A stretch of DNA of 64,000 nt from Acidobacteriota bacterium (lineage in GTDB: Bacteria > Acidobacteriota > Holophagae > Holophagales > Holophagaceae). A program made the translations under genes and the position numbers. Shown in pieces: positions 1 to 7,707 of this stretch. Each line of letters starts with the position of its first letter. The first letter of the stretch is position 1. Under the pieces are notes generated by a model. That model was not told the origin of the DNA, ran no database searches, and saw only the letters and a list, made by a program, of their open reading frames with translations. The stretch spans positions 40,136-104,135 of the forward strand of contig JAJYRN010000011.1 in NCBI GenBank assembly GCA_021794095.1, written 5' to 3'.

Positions 1-492
1 CACGATGAGGCGGACCTCCGCTTCCAGCGTCTCGCCGAACATGGCCACGGGGTTGCGGATGTCGCGCTGGCCCTTGATGTGGAACATCTGCGGGATGCGG
101 TGGAGGACCAGCTCCTCCTTGGCCAGCTTGCAGCCGTTGGTGGCCTGCTCCAGCACCCGGTCGCGGTCCGCGGCGGTGATGATCTTGTCGCCCGAGGAGA
201 TGGTGATGGAATCGCGGAGGTTCTCACCCTTGAACTGCACCCCGTCCACAGCCACGCGGATGCCATCCACCTTGGTCTGGCCCGCCGTATTCATGGCCTC
301 TTCCACGGCCCGGGTGATGGCCCGGGTGGCGAGTTCCATGTCCGTGATCTGGCCCTGGGTGATGCCGCCCTGGGGGAAGGCCTGGCCCGTGCCGGTGACA
401 TTCAGGCTGCCGTCTTCCTCCTGGACGGCCACCACCGCCACCACTTTGCTTGCACCGAGGTCGAGCCCGAGAAGAACGGCACGCTGAGGCAT
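1..492 (-). CDS. ftsA: Cell division protein FtsA, N-terminal part (cut by window edge)
   Basis: Actin-like ATPase that tethers FtsZ to the membrane and recruits the divisome. The minus-strand reading starts at an ATG at 490-492 and stays open to the window edge, giving 164 residues. It begins with LLGLDLGASKVVAVVAV, the phosphate-1 loop of the FtsA/actin fold, followed by the FtsA-specific 1C-type stretch (GGITQGQITDMELATRAI) and ISSGDKIITAADRDRVLEQA. The C-terminal half, including the membrane-targeting helix, lies outside the window. It follows ftsQ by 98 bases on the same strand, the usual ftsQ-ftsA order of the division and wall cluster. Certain at family level. Confidence 0.95.
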   Translation of the reverse strand, partial: MPQRAVLLGLDLGASKVVAVVAVQEEDGSLNVTGTGQAFPQGGITQGQITDMELATRAITRAVEEAMNTAGQTKVDGIRVAVDGVQFKGENLRDSITISSGDKIITAADRDRVLEQATNGCKLAKEELVLHRIPQMFHIKGQRDIRNPVAMFGETLEAEVRLIV

Positions 493-590
493 GAAGATCC
501 TTTTCCTTGGACCTAGGTTTACACCACTTCCCGTTTGGGTTCGAGCCTTGCATGCATCCCAGGAGCGATTTTCCGCGGGCCGCCGAGGCC

Positions 591-1385
591 TTATTTAGAA
601 TCCGAGGTCTGGATGGGCGGCTGGGCGTCCTCCGGCTCCCCCACGGCCACCTCGTCGTCCCAGCGGAGGTCAATGTAGCGAAGCTGGTCCAGATCCGGAC
701 GCTGGGCGAGGCGGTCCACGAAGAGTCCCTGGAAATTGGGCACATTTTTCGTGACATCCTCCCGCGAGAGGTAGATGGGCGCGGGAAGTCCCTCCATGAA
801 GGCCACGGGGCCCTTGGCGCTCCAGCGCAGCTCGTTGAGGCGTCCGTAAAAACCGGGCTGTTCATCCCGGAGCCTGCGCGCAGCGTTGATCAGGCGGATC
901 AGATTCGCGTCTGTCTGACTCGCGGGATCCACCACCACGGGAATGGGATTTAGATTGGAGGGATTCACCCGGTCCAGAATCCAGCCATCATCGGACACCA
1001 GGAAGACGCCTTCGGGGCGCACCAGCCAGAACACCGGCTGGCGTTCCTCCACCACCAGGCTGAGGCGGTCCGGGGGATCCTTGCGGATCTGGAGGGCGCG
1101 GACCCAGCGCAGGGCCTCCACCCGCTTCCGCAGCGTGTCCGCGTCAAACCAGAAGAGCGGCTTGTGGAGCACCAGCTTCTCCGCCAGCCGCTGGACGTCG
1201 GCCTGGCGCTGCCCCCGGCAGCCGGTCACCGTCACCTGCTCGATGATGAGCTTCTGCAACCCGAGGTAGCGTGTCCCGAATTCCAGCAGGCCCCAGCCCG
1301 CGCCGCCCAGCAGCACCAGCACGATGCCCGCCCGGGCCCAGGGAAGCCAGGGCCGTCGCGGTCGGGTGCGGGGGAGCAGGGACAT
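591..1385 (-). CDS. ftsQ: Cell division protein FtsQ
   Basis: Bitopic divisome protein linking early and late division proteins. The 264-residue product has a short basic cytoplasmic N-terminus (RTRPRRPW), one membrane segment at about residues 18-36, then a periplasmic POTRA domain beginning IEQVTVTGCRGQRQADVQRL and a beta domain containing WVRALQIRKDPPDRLSLVVEER, which is typical FtsQ/DivIB. The length is normal. The ribosome site before the ATG at 1385 is weak (GAAG). Normally murB or ddl would lie just upstream; here two opposite-strand genes intervene before murB, so ftsQ must be transcribed from the 1386-1540 gap. Confidence 0.93.
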   Translation of the reverse strand: MSLLPRTRPRRPWLPWARAGIVLVLLGGAGWGLLEFGTRYLGLQKLIIEQVTVTGCRGQRQADVQRLAEKLVLHKPLFWFDADTLRKRVEALRWVRALQIRKDPPDRLSLVVEERQPVFWLVRPEGVFLVSDDGWILDRVNPSNLNPIPVVVDPASQTDANLIRLINAARRLRDEQPGFYGRLNELRWSAKGPVAFMEGLPAPIYLSREDVTKNVPNFQGLFVDRLAQRPDLDQLRYIDLRWDDEVAVGEPEDAQPPIQTSDSK

Positions 1386-1473
1386 GGGGGGTCTTCAGCC
1401 AGCCATCTTCGGCCCACCAGTCTAGTGTGGTGGCCCTGGCCTGCGGGATCAATAGACGGGCTGGGCGGGTCGT

Positions 1474-1487
1474 GGGGGGGGGGGGGG
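1474..1487. repeat. G14 homopolymer between ftsQ and the aldo/keto reductase gene
   Basis: Fourteen consecutive G on the plus strand, about 55 bases before the aldo/keto reductase start and about 90 bases upstream of ftsQ on the other strand. A tract this long is slippage-prone and able to form a G-quadruplex, and it is also a frequent assembly or sequencing error. The same gap carries a GC palindrome at 1515-1531 right before the reductase ribosome site, and a CCACCA/TGGTGG dyad near 1420-1430. Confidence 0.85.
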
Positions 1488-1542
1488 ACCGGGCCCCCAT
1501 GCGAGAATTCGGCAGCGCCCCCTGGGGGCGCGGGAGGTGGCC

Positions 1543-2589
1543 ATGAAATACCGCCAGATGGGTTCGACGGGCCTGTTCGTCTCCGAGATCTGCCTCGGGG
1601 CCATGACCTTCGGAGGCAACCCCGATGCGGGGTTCTGGAAGGCCATCGGCCAGCTGGGGCAGGCCGAGGTGGATGCCCTCGTGGGGAGGGCCCTCGAGGC
1701 CGGCGTGAATTTCTTCGACACCGCCAATGTGTATTCCTACGGCCAGTCCGAGCGCCTGCTGGGGCAGGCCTTCCGGAACCTGGGCGTCGCCCGGAAGGAT
1801 GTGGTGATCGCCACCAAGGTCTTCGGGGAGATGGGCCCCGGACCCAACGACCGTGGCGCCTCGCGGGGGCACCTCATGGATTCCGTGCGGGCCAGCCTCG
1901 AGCGCCTCCAGACCGACCACCTTGACCTCTACCAGATCCACGGGAACGATGCCGTCACGCCGCTGGACGAGAGCCTGCGGGCCCTGGACGACCTGGTCAG
2001 CCAGGGGCTGGTCCGCTACGTGGGCGTGTCCAACTGGGCGGCCTGGCGGATCTCCAAGGCCCTGGGGATCTGCGAGGCGAAGGGCTATTCCCGCTTCGCG
2101 ACGCTCCAGGCCTACTACTCCATCGCCGGGCGGGACCTCGAGCGGGAGCTCGCCCCGATGCTCATGGAGGAGGGCCTGGGCCTGATGGTCTGGTCGCCCC
2201 TGGCGGGTGGCCTGCTCTCGGGGAAGTTCGCGCCGGAGGGCCAGGGGCCCGAGGGGGCCCGCCGGGCCGCCTTCGACTTCCCGCCGGTGGACGCAGAGCG
2301 CGGCTGGGCCTGTGTGGATGCCATGCGCGGGATCGCCAGCGCCCATGGCGTGTCCGTGGCCCGGGTCGCCCTGGCCTGGCTGCTGGCCAAGCCGCACGTC
2401 ATGAGCCTCATCATCGGCGCCAAGACCCTGGCCCAGCTCGAGGACAACCTCGCCGCGGCGGACCTCGAACTGTCCCCCGGGGAGATGGAGCAGCTCGACG
2501 CCGTGAGCGCGCTGCCCCCGGAGTACCCGGGCTGGATGCTGGCTCGGCAGGGGGGCAACCGGCGCCCCAAGCCCTTCTCTGCCCATTGA
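1543..2589 (+). CDS. Aldo/keto reductase
   Basis: NAD(P)H-dependent oxidoreductase of the aldo/keto reductase superfamily, cytosolic, substrate unknown. The 348-residue TIM-barrel opens MKYRQMGSTGLFVSEICLG. The catalytic tetrad is visible: Asp and Tyr in NFFDTANVYS, Lys in VIATKVFGE and His in LYQIHGND. The C-terminal cofactor region includes SLIIGAKTLAQLEDNL, as in the voltage-gated potassium channel beta/YghZ-like subgroup. ATG at 1543 is chosen over an in-frame GTG at 1537 because GGGAGG (1532-1537) sits five bases before it. Together with the next gene it forms a plus-strand pair inserted between ftsQ and murB. A perfect hairpin follows the stop. Confidence 0.9.
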   Translation: MKYRQMGSTGLFVSEICLGAMTFGGNPDAGFWKAIGQLGQAEVDALVGRALEAGVNFFDTANVYSYGQSERLLGQAFRNLGVARKDVVIATKVFGEMGPGPNDRGASRGHLMDSVRASLERLQTDHLDLYQIHGNDAVTPLDESLRALDDLVSQGLVRYVGVSNWAAWRISKALGICEAKGYSRFATLQAYYSIAGRDLERELAPMLMEEGLGLMVWSPLAGGLLSGKFAPEGQGPEGARRAAFDFPPVDAERGWACVDAMRGIASAHGVSVARVALAWLLAKPHVMSLIIGAKTLAQLEDNLAAADLELSPGEMEQLDAVSALPPEYPGWMLARQGGNRRPKPFSAH

Positions 2590-2595
2590 CATGCA

Positions 2596-2626
2596 CGGGG
2601 TGTCCCGGCCAAGCCGGGACACCCCG
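2596..2626 (+). terminator. Hairpin after the aldo/keto reductase gene
   Basis: Perfect 13-bp inverted repeat (2596-2608 with 2614-2626) with a 5-base loop, seven bases after the stop at 2589. It has no good T tract, so it may be a weak terminator or an mRNA 3' stabiliser rather than a strong intrinsic terminator. Confidence 0.6.
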
Positions 2627-2646
2627 TCTGATCCCTGGAGGTGACC

Positions 2647-3696
2647 ATGCGGCTCCCCGCCGTTCTGCTGCTGACCGTTCTGGCCCTGGGAGGTGCGGCC
2701 GCCCAGGCCCGATCTGCCCCCTCCTGGCCCGCCGGCCTGCCCGTCTACGACCACGTCGTCATCGTCATCGAGGAGAACAAGGACTACCGGGAGATTGTCG
2801 GGAATCCCAGGGCGCCCTACCTCAACGATGTCCTGCTGCGCGAGGGGGCCAGCTTCACGCGGATGTACGCCGAGGAGCACAACAGCGAGGGCAACTACTT
2901 CTGGCTCTTCTCCGGGAGCAACCAGGGGGTGGGCTTCGAGGACCGGGTGCCCTCGGCCCTCACCCGCGCCGACTATCCCCTGACGGCCCCCAACCTGGCT
3001 TCGGAACTGCTCGCCGCGGGCCGCAGCTTCACGGGCTATGCGGAAGGCCTGCCCGCGCCGGGCTCCACGGCGGTGCTGGCCGGAAACTACGCGCGGAAGC
3101 ACGTCCCCTACATCAGCTTCGGGAACGTGCCGGCGGCCTGCAACCAGCCCTTCACGGCCTTCCCCGCCGAAGGGCATTTCGACCAGTTGCCCACCGTCGC
3201 CTTCGTGCTGCCGGACCTGGACGATGACATGCACAACTGCGCCCCGCCCAACTGCGCCGCGCCGGACCTGGGCTGCTGCATCGCCAAGGGCGACGCCTGG
3301 CTGCGGACCCACCTCGACGCCTACCTCCGGTGGGCGCGCACCCACAACAGCCTGCTCATCCTCACCTTCGACGAGAGCGACGACCGGACCGGCTACGCGG
3401 GCCTCACCAATCCCGCCATGGCGCCCGGGGTCCTGAAACCCTGCCGCAGCGCGGACAGCCTCCAGCTCCTCCAGGACCTCCAGAACCGCATCGTGACCAT
3501 CGCCGCGGGCGCCCACATCCGGCCGGGGCAGTACCCGGAAGGGCGGGGCATCACCCACGTCAACCTCCTGCGGACCCTCGAAGCCATGTACGGCCTCCCC
3601 GCGGCGGGCGCCCAGCAGCCCAACGCCGCGGCCTGGGGCCTCTCCGGCGATACCCTCATCACCGACATCTTCCAGCCGCAGGAGACGCGGCGCTAA
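2647..3696 (+). CDS. Exported phosphoesterase-family protein (acid phosphatase / phospholipase C superfamily)
   Basis: Predicted exported hydrolase of the alkaline-phosphatase fold, phosphoesterase family (the family of phospholipase C and acid phosphatase AcpA). The 349-residue product has a signal peptide (MRLPAVLLLTVLALGGAAAQA), then the family start YDHVVIVIEENKDYREIVGN with the metal-binding Glu-Glu-Asn, the segment FTRMYAEEHNSEGNYF, and late metal ligands in ILTFDESDD and near GITHVNLL. Six cysteines between about residues 165 and 225 suggest disulfides, fitting a periplasmic site. The start at 2647 has GGAGG six bases before. Its stop overlaps the convergent murB stop by four bases. 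The physiological substrate cannot be told. Confidence 0.82.
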   Translation: MRLPAVLLLTVLALGGAAAQARSAPSWPAGLPVYDHVVIVIEENKDYREIVGNPRAPYLNDVLLREGASFTRMYAEEHNSEGNYFWLFSGSNQGVGFEDRVPSALTRADYPLTAPNLASELLAAGRSFTGYAEGLPAPGSTAVLAGNYARKHVPYISFGNVPAACNQPFTAFPAEGHFDQLPTVAFVLPDLDDDMHNCAPPNCAAPDLGCCIAKGDAWLRTHLDAYLRWARTHNSLLILTFDESDDRTGYAGLTNPAMAPGVLKPCRSADSLQLLQDLQNRIVTIAAGAHIRPGQYPEGRGITHVNLLRTLEAMYGLPAAGAQQPNAAAWGLSGDTLITDIFQPQETRR

Positions 3697-4580
3697 GGAC
3701 TCCAGATCTCCACTTCCGGCTCCAGGTCCACGCCATGGACCTCCCTGACCTTGGCCCGGACGGCGGCCATCAGTTCGGCGAACGCGGCGGCGGTGGCGTG
3801 GCCGTGGTTGATGAGGAAGTTGGCGTGTTCGGGGCTGACTTCGGCATCGCCGAGGCGGAGGCCCTTGAGCCCCGCCTGCTCGATGAGGCGTCCGGCGCTC
3901 TGGCCCGGCGGGTTCTTGAAGATGCAGCCCGCGTTGCGCCGGGAGAGCGGCTGGCTGGTGCCGCGCTTCTGCCGGTACTCGGCCACCCGGGCCTGGATGG
4001 CGGCCGGATCGCCCTCGACCAGCCGGGCCGTGGCGGACAGCACGATCCGTCCGTCCGTCAGGAAGCTCCAGCGGTAGCGGAATTCCCCGGGTTCCGGCGC
4101 CTTCTCCACCAGCTCGCCCTCGGGGGTGAGGAAGCGGTAGCGGTCCAGCACATCCACCCACTCCCGGCCATGGGCCCCGGCGTTCATGCGGAGGGCGCCC
4201 CCCAGGCTGCCGGGAATGCCGCTGGCGAACTCCAGGCCGGACAGGCCCGCCCGGGCCGCCGCCTCCGCCAGGGCGATGTGGCCGTGGCTGGCGGGAGCCG
4301 TCAGGGTGTGGCCCTCGCGGCGGGGCTCCTTCGGCAGGGCCAGCCGCAGCACGGGCACCTCGATGTCGCCTAGCACCACGAGGTTGGAGCCGCCCCCCAG
4401 CACCCGGTAGGGCAGCCCCTCCCGGGCGCAGGCGCGGACGAAGGTCTGGGCCTCGGCCTCGGTGGTGGGCTCGAAGAGCCAGCGGCAGAGGCCACCTACG
4501 CCCAGGGTCGTCAGCCGGGCGAAGGGCACGTCCCGGCGGTGGGGGATCTTCAGCAGCTCATCGGGCAGGGGGCGCGTCAT
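3693..4580 (-). CDS. murB: UDP-N-acetylenolpyruvoylglucosamine reductase MurB
   Basis: FAD enzyme that reduces UDP-GlcNAc-enolpyruvate to UDP-MurNAc in peptidoglycan precursor synthesis, cytosolic. The 295-residue product shows FARLTTLGVGGLCRWLFEP, the FAD pyrophosphate motif GLPYRVLGGGSNLVV, LSGLEFASGIPGSLGGALRMNAGA, the active-site serine region NAGCIFKNP and GRLIEQAGLKGLRLGDAEVS with the helper Glu of type I/II enzymes. ATG at 4580 is chosen because it gives the normal family N-terminus; a much longer in-frame extension upstream is low-complexity and overlaps ruvX. It starts 41 bases from divergent ruvX and is separated from its usual partner ftsQ by two opposite-strand genes. Confidence 0.94.
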   Translation of the reverse strand: MTRPLPDELLKIPHRRDVPFARLTTLGVGGLCRWLFEPTTEAEAQTFVRACAREGLPYRVLGGGSNLVVLGDIEVPVLRLALPKEPRREGHTLTAPASHGHIALAEAAARAGLSGLEFASGIPGSLGGALRMNAGAHGREWVDVLDRYRFLTPEGELVEKAPEPGEFRYRWSFLTDGRIVLSATARLVEGDPAAIQARVAEYRQKRGTSQPLSRRNAGCIFKNPPGQSAGRLIEQAGLKGLRLGDAEVSPEHANFLINHGHATAAAFAELMAAVRAKVREVHGVDLEPEVEIWSP

Positions 4581-4621
4581 CCGGTCCAGTATGAGGCCGC
4601 TCCAGCCGGTAGCATGGCACC

Positions 4622-5059
4622 ATGCGCTGGCTCGCCATTGACCACGGCACGAAGAAGCTCGGGCTCGCCTTTTCGGACGAGCTGGAGATCCTCGCGTCGC
4701 CCTTCGAGGTGTGGCCCATGGAGGAGGCGCGCACGCTGGACCGCCTGGTGCGGCTCTGCGCCGAGGAAGGCGTTCAGGCCCTGTGCGTGGGGCTTCCCCG
4801 GCACAAGGATGGCGCCGAGAGCGCCACGGCCCCGGCGGCCCGGGCCTTTGGCGAGGCACTGGCGACCCGGACGGGCCTGCCCCTGCGCCTGGTGAACGAA
4901 CACTTGAGCAGCGCCGAAGCCGAGCGTCTGCTGCGCGAACGGGGCGTGAAGGCCGACAAGCGGAAGCTTCTGCTGGATGCGGCGGCCGCCGCCGTCATCC
5001 TGGGTGAGATGCTGGAGGACCGGCGGGCCAGGGGCATTCCGCCCGGCCGCCTGGACTGA
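4622..5059 (+). CDS. ruvX: Putative pre-16S rRNA nuclease / Holliday junction resolvase RuvX (YqgF)
   Basis: RNase H-fold protein required for 5' maturation of 16S rRNA in E. coli and also described as a Holliday junction resolvase-like enzyme. The 145-residue product begins MRWLAIDHGTKKLGLAFSDE, containing the first catalytic Asp in the DxGxxxxG motif; VGLPRHKDG matches the family's VGLP signature, VNEHLSSAEAE carries the Glu, and the end contains KLLLDAAAAAVIL with the last Asp. Length is normal. It is followed after 15 bases by the dehydrogenase gene, probably in one transcript. Confidence 0.92.
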   Translation: MRWLAIDHGTKKLGLAFSDELEILASPFEVWPMEEARTLDRLVRLCAEEGVQALCVGLPRHKDGAESATAPAARAFGEALATRTGLPLRLVNEHLSSAEAERLLRERGVKADKRKLLLDAAAAAVILGEMLEDRRARGIPPGRLD

Positions 5060-5074
5060 ACACGGGAGGGGACC

Positions 5075-5953
5075 ATGCGCGTGGCGTTCCTGGGGTTGGG
5101 GCGGATGGGGGATGCAATGGCGCGGCGGCTGGCCGGCGCCTTCGAGCTGTCTGTGTTCAACCGGGATCTCGGCAAGGCCCAACCCTTCGCGGCCCTTGGT
5201 GCGCGGGTGGCCACGACGGTCCGGGAAGCGGCGGAAGATGCGGACCTCGCCATCACCATGCTCGCGGATGACGGCGCCGAGGAAGCCCTGGCCTTCGGTC
5301 CCGGTGGCCTGCTGGAGGTGATGCCCCCGGGCGCGGTCCATGTGTCCATGAGCACCCTCGGCATCGCCACCTCCGGGCGGCTGGCGGAGGCGCACGCCGA
5401 GGCGGGCCAGGGCTACGTGGCCGCGCCGGTCTTCGGCCGCCCCCCGGCGGCGGCCGCGGGCCAGCTGTGGATCCTGGCTGCGGGCTCCGAGGCGGATCTC
5501 GCCCGCTGCCAGCCGGTGTTCGAGGCCCTGGGCCAGGGCGTGTTCCCCCTGGGCGAACGCCCCGCCACGGCCCACGCCCTGAAGCTGGCGGGCAACATGC
5601 TGCTGGTGACGGTGGTGGAAGCGCTCGGCGAGGTGTTCGCCTATGGCGAGAAGGCCGGCATCCCCCCGGAAACGACCCTGAAGGTGCTGAACACCGCCCT
5701 GCTCAAGTCGCCCCTGGCGGAGGCCTACGGTGCCGCCGTGGTGAAGGAACTCTTCGATCCCGCGGGCTTCGCCCTCCGCTTGGGCCTCAAGGACGTGAGC
5801 CTGGCCCTGCGCGCCGCCGAGGCCTACCAGGCGCCCATGCCCCTCGCCAGCGTCCTGCGGGATCGCCTGCTCACCGCCACCGCCAAGGGCTACGGCGATC
5901 TGGACCTGTCCGCCCTGTCGCGGCTCAGCCGGGAGGATGCGGGGCTGGCCTAG
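5075..5953 (+). CDS. NAD(P)-dependent oxidoreductase, 3-hydroxyisobutyrate dehydrogenase family
   Basis: Beta-hydroxyacid dehydrogenase family member (HIBADH, tartronate-semialdehyde reductase, glyoxylate/succinic semialdehyde reductase). The 292-residue product starts with the dinucleotide-binding loop VAFLGLGRMGDAMARRL, has the substrate-loop equivalent HVSMSTLGIATSGRLAEAH and GYVAAPVFGRPPAAAAGQL, and the helix HALKLAGNMLLVTVVEALGE that holds the catalytic Lys. An Arg directly after the first Asn-type acceptor (FNRDLGKA) favours NADPH, which is inference. GGGAGGGG precedes the ATG. The stop overlaps the convergent next gene by four bases. Exact substrate unknown. Confidence 0.88.
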   Translation: MRVAFLGLGRMGDAMARRLAGAFELSVFNRDLGKAQPFAALGARVATTVREAAEDADLAITMLADDGAEEALAFGPGGLLEVMPPGAVHVSMSTLGIATSGRLAEAHAEAGQGYVAAPVFGRPPAAAAGQLWILAAGSEADLARCQPVFEALGQGVFPLGERPATAHALKLAGNMLLVTVVEALGEVFAYGEKAGIPPETTLKVLNTALLKSPLAEAYGAAVVKELFDPAGFALRLGLKDVSLALRAAEAYQAPMPLASVLRDRLLTATAKGYGDLDLSALSRLSREDAGLA

Positions 5954-6696
5954 CAGCCCCGGGCCATGGCTTCGGAGACCAGGAACAGCGCCAGGTCCGC
6001 GGGATCGGCCGCCAGGGGCGGGAGGCCGGTGAGGAAGCCGGGGCGCAGGATCCGGTCATCCAGGGGCGCGGTGGGCGCGAGGGTCCGCAGCCGCTCGAGC
6101 AGGGCCAGGAAGTTCGCGGCCCGGGAGGGCTGCAGACCGGCGCCCAGGCCCTGGTAGTTGAGCCGCTGTTCGTAGAGCATGAGGGCCGGTTGCCCGTCGT
6201 TGCGCTGGACGAGCAGGAAGGGCTCCCGGGAGGAGGTGCGCCGCTCCGAGGTGACCTCCACCTTCTTGGTGATCGCCAGACCGCTGGTGAGGATGGCCTT
6301 CCCGATGTCCAGCTTGTGTTCGGTGTGCTTGACGGTTTCCGAGGATTCGAGGTGCCGAATGCCCCGGAGGAAGGCCGCCAGGGCCGCCGCGGGACAGACC
6401 TGTTCCTGCCCACGCGTATCCACCGCGATGAAGCCTTCGGGCGTGAAGGTCAGGTTCCGGACCACGACACGGTGCCGGTCGGTCGGAACGGCCGAGGGCT
6501 CCGCCGCGAAGGCGATGAAGCCCGCGGCTTCGAGAGCCGCCACCAGGCGGGGCCCCTCCTTCGTGCCCCGGACCAGCACCCGCGGAAGCGTGCCCGTCAG
6601 CAGCCGCGCGGTGTCCACGTGGGCAAGCCCCGCAATCGCCGCCGCCTGCGGAAGACTGGCCGGATCGTCGGGAATGCGTGCGATGGCGACGAACAT
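5950..6696 (-). CDS. Hypothetical protein, 248 residues
   Basis: Not recognised. No signal peptide or membrane segment is apparent, so a soluble cytoplasmic protein is likely. The N-terminal 80 residues contain a compact alternating segment (MFVAIARIPDDPASLPQAAAIAGL ... LPRVLVRGTKEGPRLVAALEAAGFIAF), which could be a small fold handling transitions between redundant degenerate sites, and a later basic or acidic mix with FLLVQRNDGQPALMLYEQRLNYQGLG, suggesting a ligand-binding beta region. Codon use matches the neighbours and the reading frame spans the whole interval, which supports a real gene. It converges with the dehydrogenase gene with stops overlapping by four bases. Function unknown. Confidence 0.7.
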   Translation of the reverse strand: MFVAIARIPDDPASLPQAAAIAGLAHVDTARLLTGTLPRVLVRGTKEGPRLVAALEAAGFIAFAAEPSAVPTDRHRVVVRNLTFTPEGFIAVDTRGQEQVCPAAALAAFLRGIRHLESSETVKHTEHKLDIGKAILTSGLAITKKVEVTSERRTSSREPFLLVQRNDGQPALMLYEQRLNYQGLGAGLQPSRAANFLALLERLRTLAPTAPLDDRILRPGFLTGLPPLAADPADLALFLVSEAMARGC

Positions 6697-6785
6697 GCCC
6701 CCATCATGCGCCGCGGTTCAAACAAAAGTAAACGCGACTCTTTCTCTAATGGGAAGAGATGCTGCCCTGGGACGCCCCGGCGGTC

Positions 6786-6962
6786 TCAGGGTTCCTTGGA
6801 TCCCTTGAGCCGGAGCGCCTCGATCTCCAGTTCCTTCATCCGGAGTTGGTGGGCCAGTTCCTTTTCGCGAACCTTGCGCCAGGTATTGAACCCGATGGCC
6901 ACTCCGGCCAACGCGATGCCGGCGACGGGGACGATGTAAGGGCTGAACAGAATGTCGTGCAT
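6786..6962 (-). CDS. Small single-membrane-segment protein with cytoplasmic helix, 58 residues
   Basis: A short gene supported by a good ribosome site (GGGAGG seven bases before the ATG at 6960-6962). The product begins MHDILFSPYIVPVAGIALAG, a membrane segment at about residues 8-24, followed by a charged, probably coiled helix with heptad-like spacing (KELAHQLRMKELEIEALRLK). The layout resembles PspB-type phage-shock proteins or small membrane anchors, but no sequence signature confirms that. It lies alone between the 248-residue unknown gene and the LolD-like gene, all on the same strand. Function unknown; reality of the gene fairly likely. Confidence 0.65.
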   Translation of the reverse strand: MHDILFSPYIVPVAGIALAGVAIGFNTWRKVREKELAHQLRMKELEIEALRLKGSKEP

Positions 6963-7056
6963 GGGCGGTCCTCCCTGGGCCCAGGTTAGCCTCGCTCAAT
7001 AGCGGGCGTGGGGCGAACCGGCGAACGATAGCCAGGAGGCGGCCGGTGGTCGCGCC

Positions 7057-7707
7057 TCACCCCAGGCGCACGATCCGTTCGCAGCGGGCGGCGAGGTCGG
7101 GGTTGTGGGTGACGAGCAGGGTGGTGGGGCGGAGTTCGGTGTGGAGGCGCAGGAGGAAATCGAACACTTCCTCGGCGGTGGCGGGATCCAGGTTGCCGGT
7201 GGGCTCGTCCAGCAGCCACAACGCGGGCTTGCGCACCAGGGCACGGGCGAGGCCAGCCCGGGCTGCCTCGCCGCCGGAGAGCTGGGCGGGCAGGCGGTCG
7301 CCCAGCTCTCCGAGGCCAACGGTGGACAGCAACTGTCCAATCCAGGCCTCGTCGTCGGCATTGGGGGTGCCGGAGATGATCAGCGGCATCCGGAGGTTTT
7401 CCCGCACCGTGAACTCGGGCAGCAGATGGGGCTGCTGGAAGGCCAGGCCCACGCTGCGACGGCGGTAGAGGGCCCGGGCCTCGGCGCCCTCCGGGACCGG
7501 CGCCCCCTCCACGTGGATCGCGCCGGCTTCCCAGTGGTCCAGGCCTGCGATGCAGTTCAGGAGCGTGGTCTTGCCCACGCCGGATACGCCGACGATGGCG
7601 CAGAGGCTGCCCGCCGCCACCTCCAGGTCGAAGCCGTCGAACACGGGATGCGCGTTGCCGGGGTAGGTCTTGTGGAGGCCGGTGATGGAGAGGGGCGATC
7701 CGTTCAT
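7057..7707 (-). CDS. lolD: ABC transporter ATP-binding protein, LolD/MacB type
   Basis: ATPase of a LolCDE-like complex that extracts lipoproteins from the inner membrane for transfer to LolA. The 216-residue product has Walker A GVSGVGKTTLL, a Q-loop in AFQQPHLLPEFTVRENL typical of the LolD/MacB group, signature LSGGEAARAGLARALV, Walker B LWLLDEPTGNLD and switch His in LLVTHN. The ATG at 7705-7707 overlaps the permease stop by four bases, so the two are translationally coupled. A longer upstream reading would run inside the permease gene and is not used. Substrate assignment rests on the partner permease. Confidence 0.88.
   Translation of the reverse strand: MNGSPLSITGLHKTYPGNAHPVFDGFDLEVAAGSLCAIVGVSGVGKTTLLNCIAGLDHWEAGAIHVEGAPVPEGAEARALYRRRSVGLAFQQPHLLPEFTVRENLRMPLIISGTPNADDEAWIGQLLSTVGLGELGDRLPAQLSGGEAARAGLARALVRKPALWLLDEPTGNLDPATAEEVFDFLLRLHTELRPTTLLVTHNPDLAARCERIVRLG

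Noticed and set aside
1144..4161. Minus-strand open frame of about 1000 codons across ftsQ and murB
   Set aside because: Crosses real genes on both strands and reads as low-complexity Pro/Gly/Arg; a GC-rich shadow of the reductase and phosphoesterase genes.
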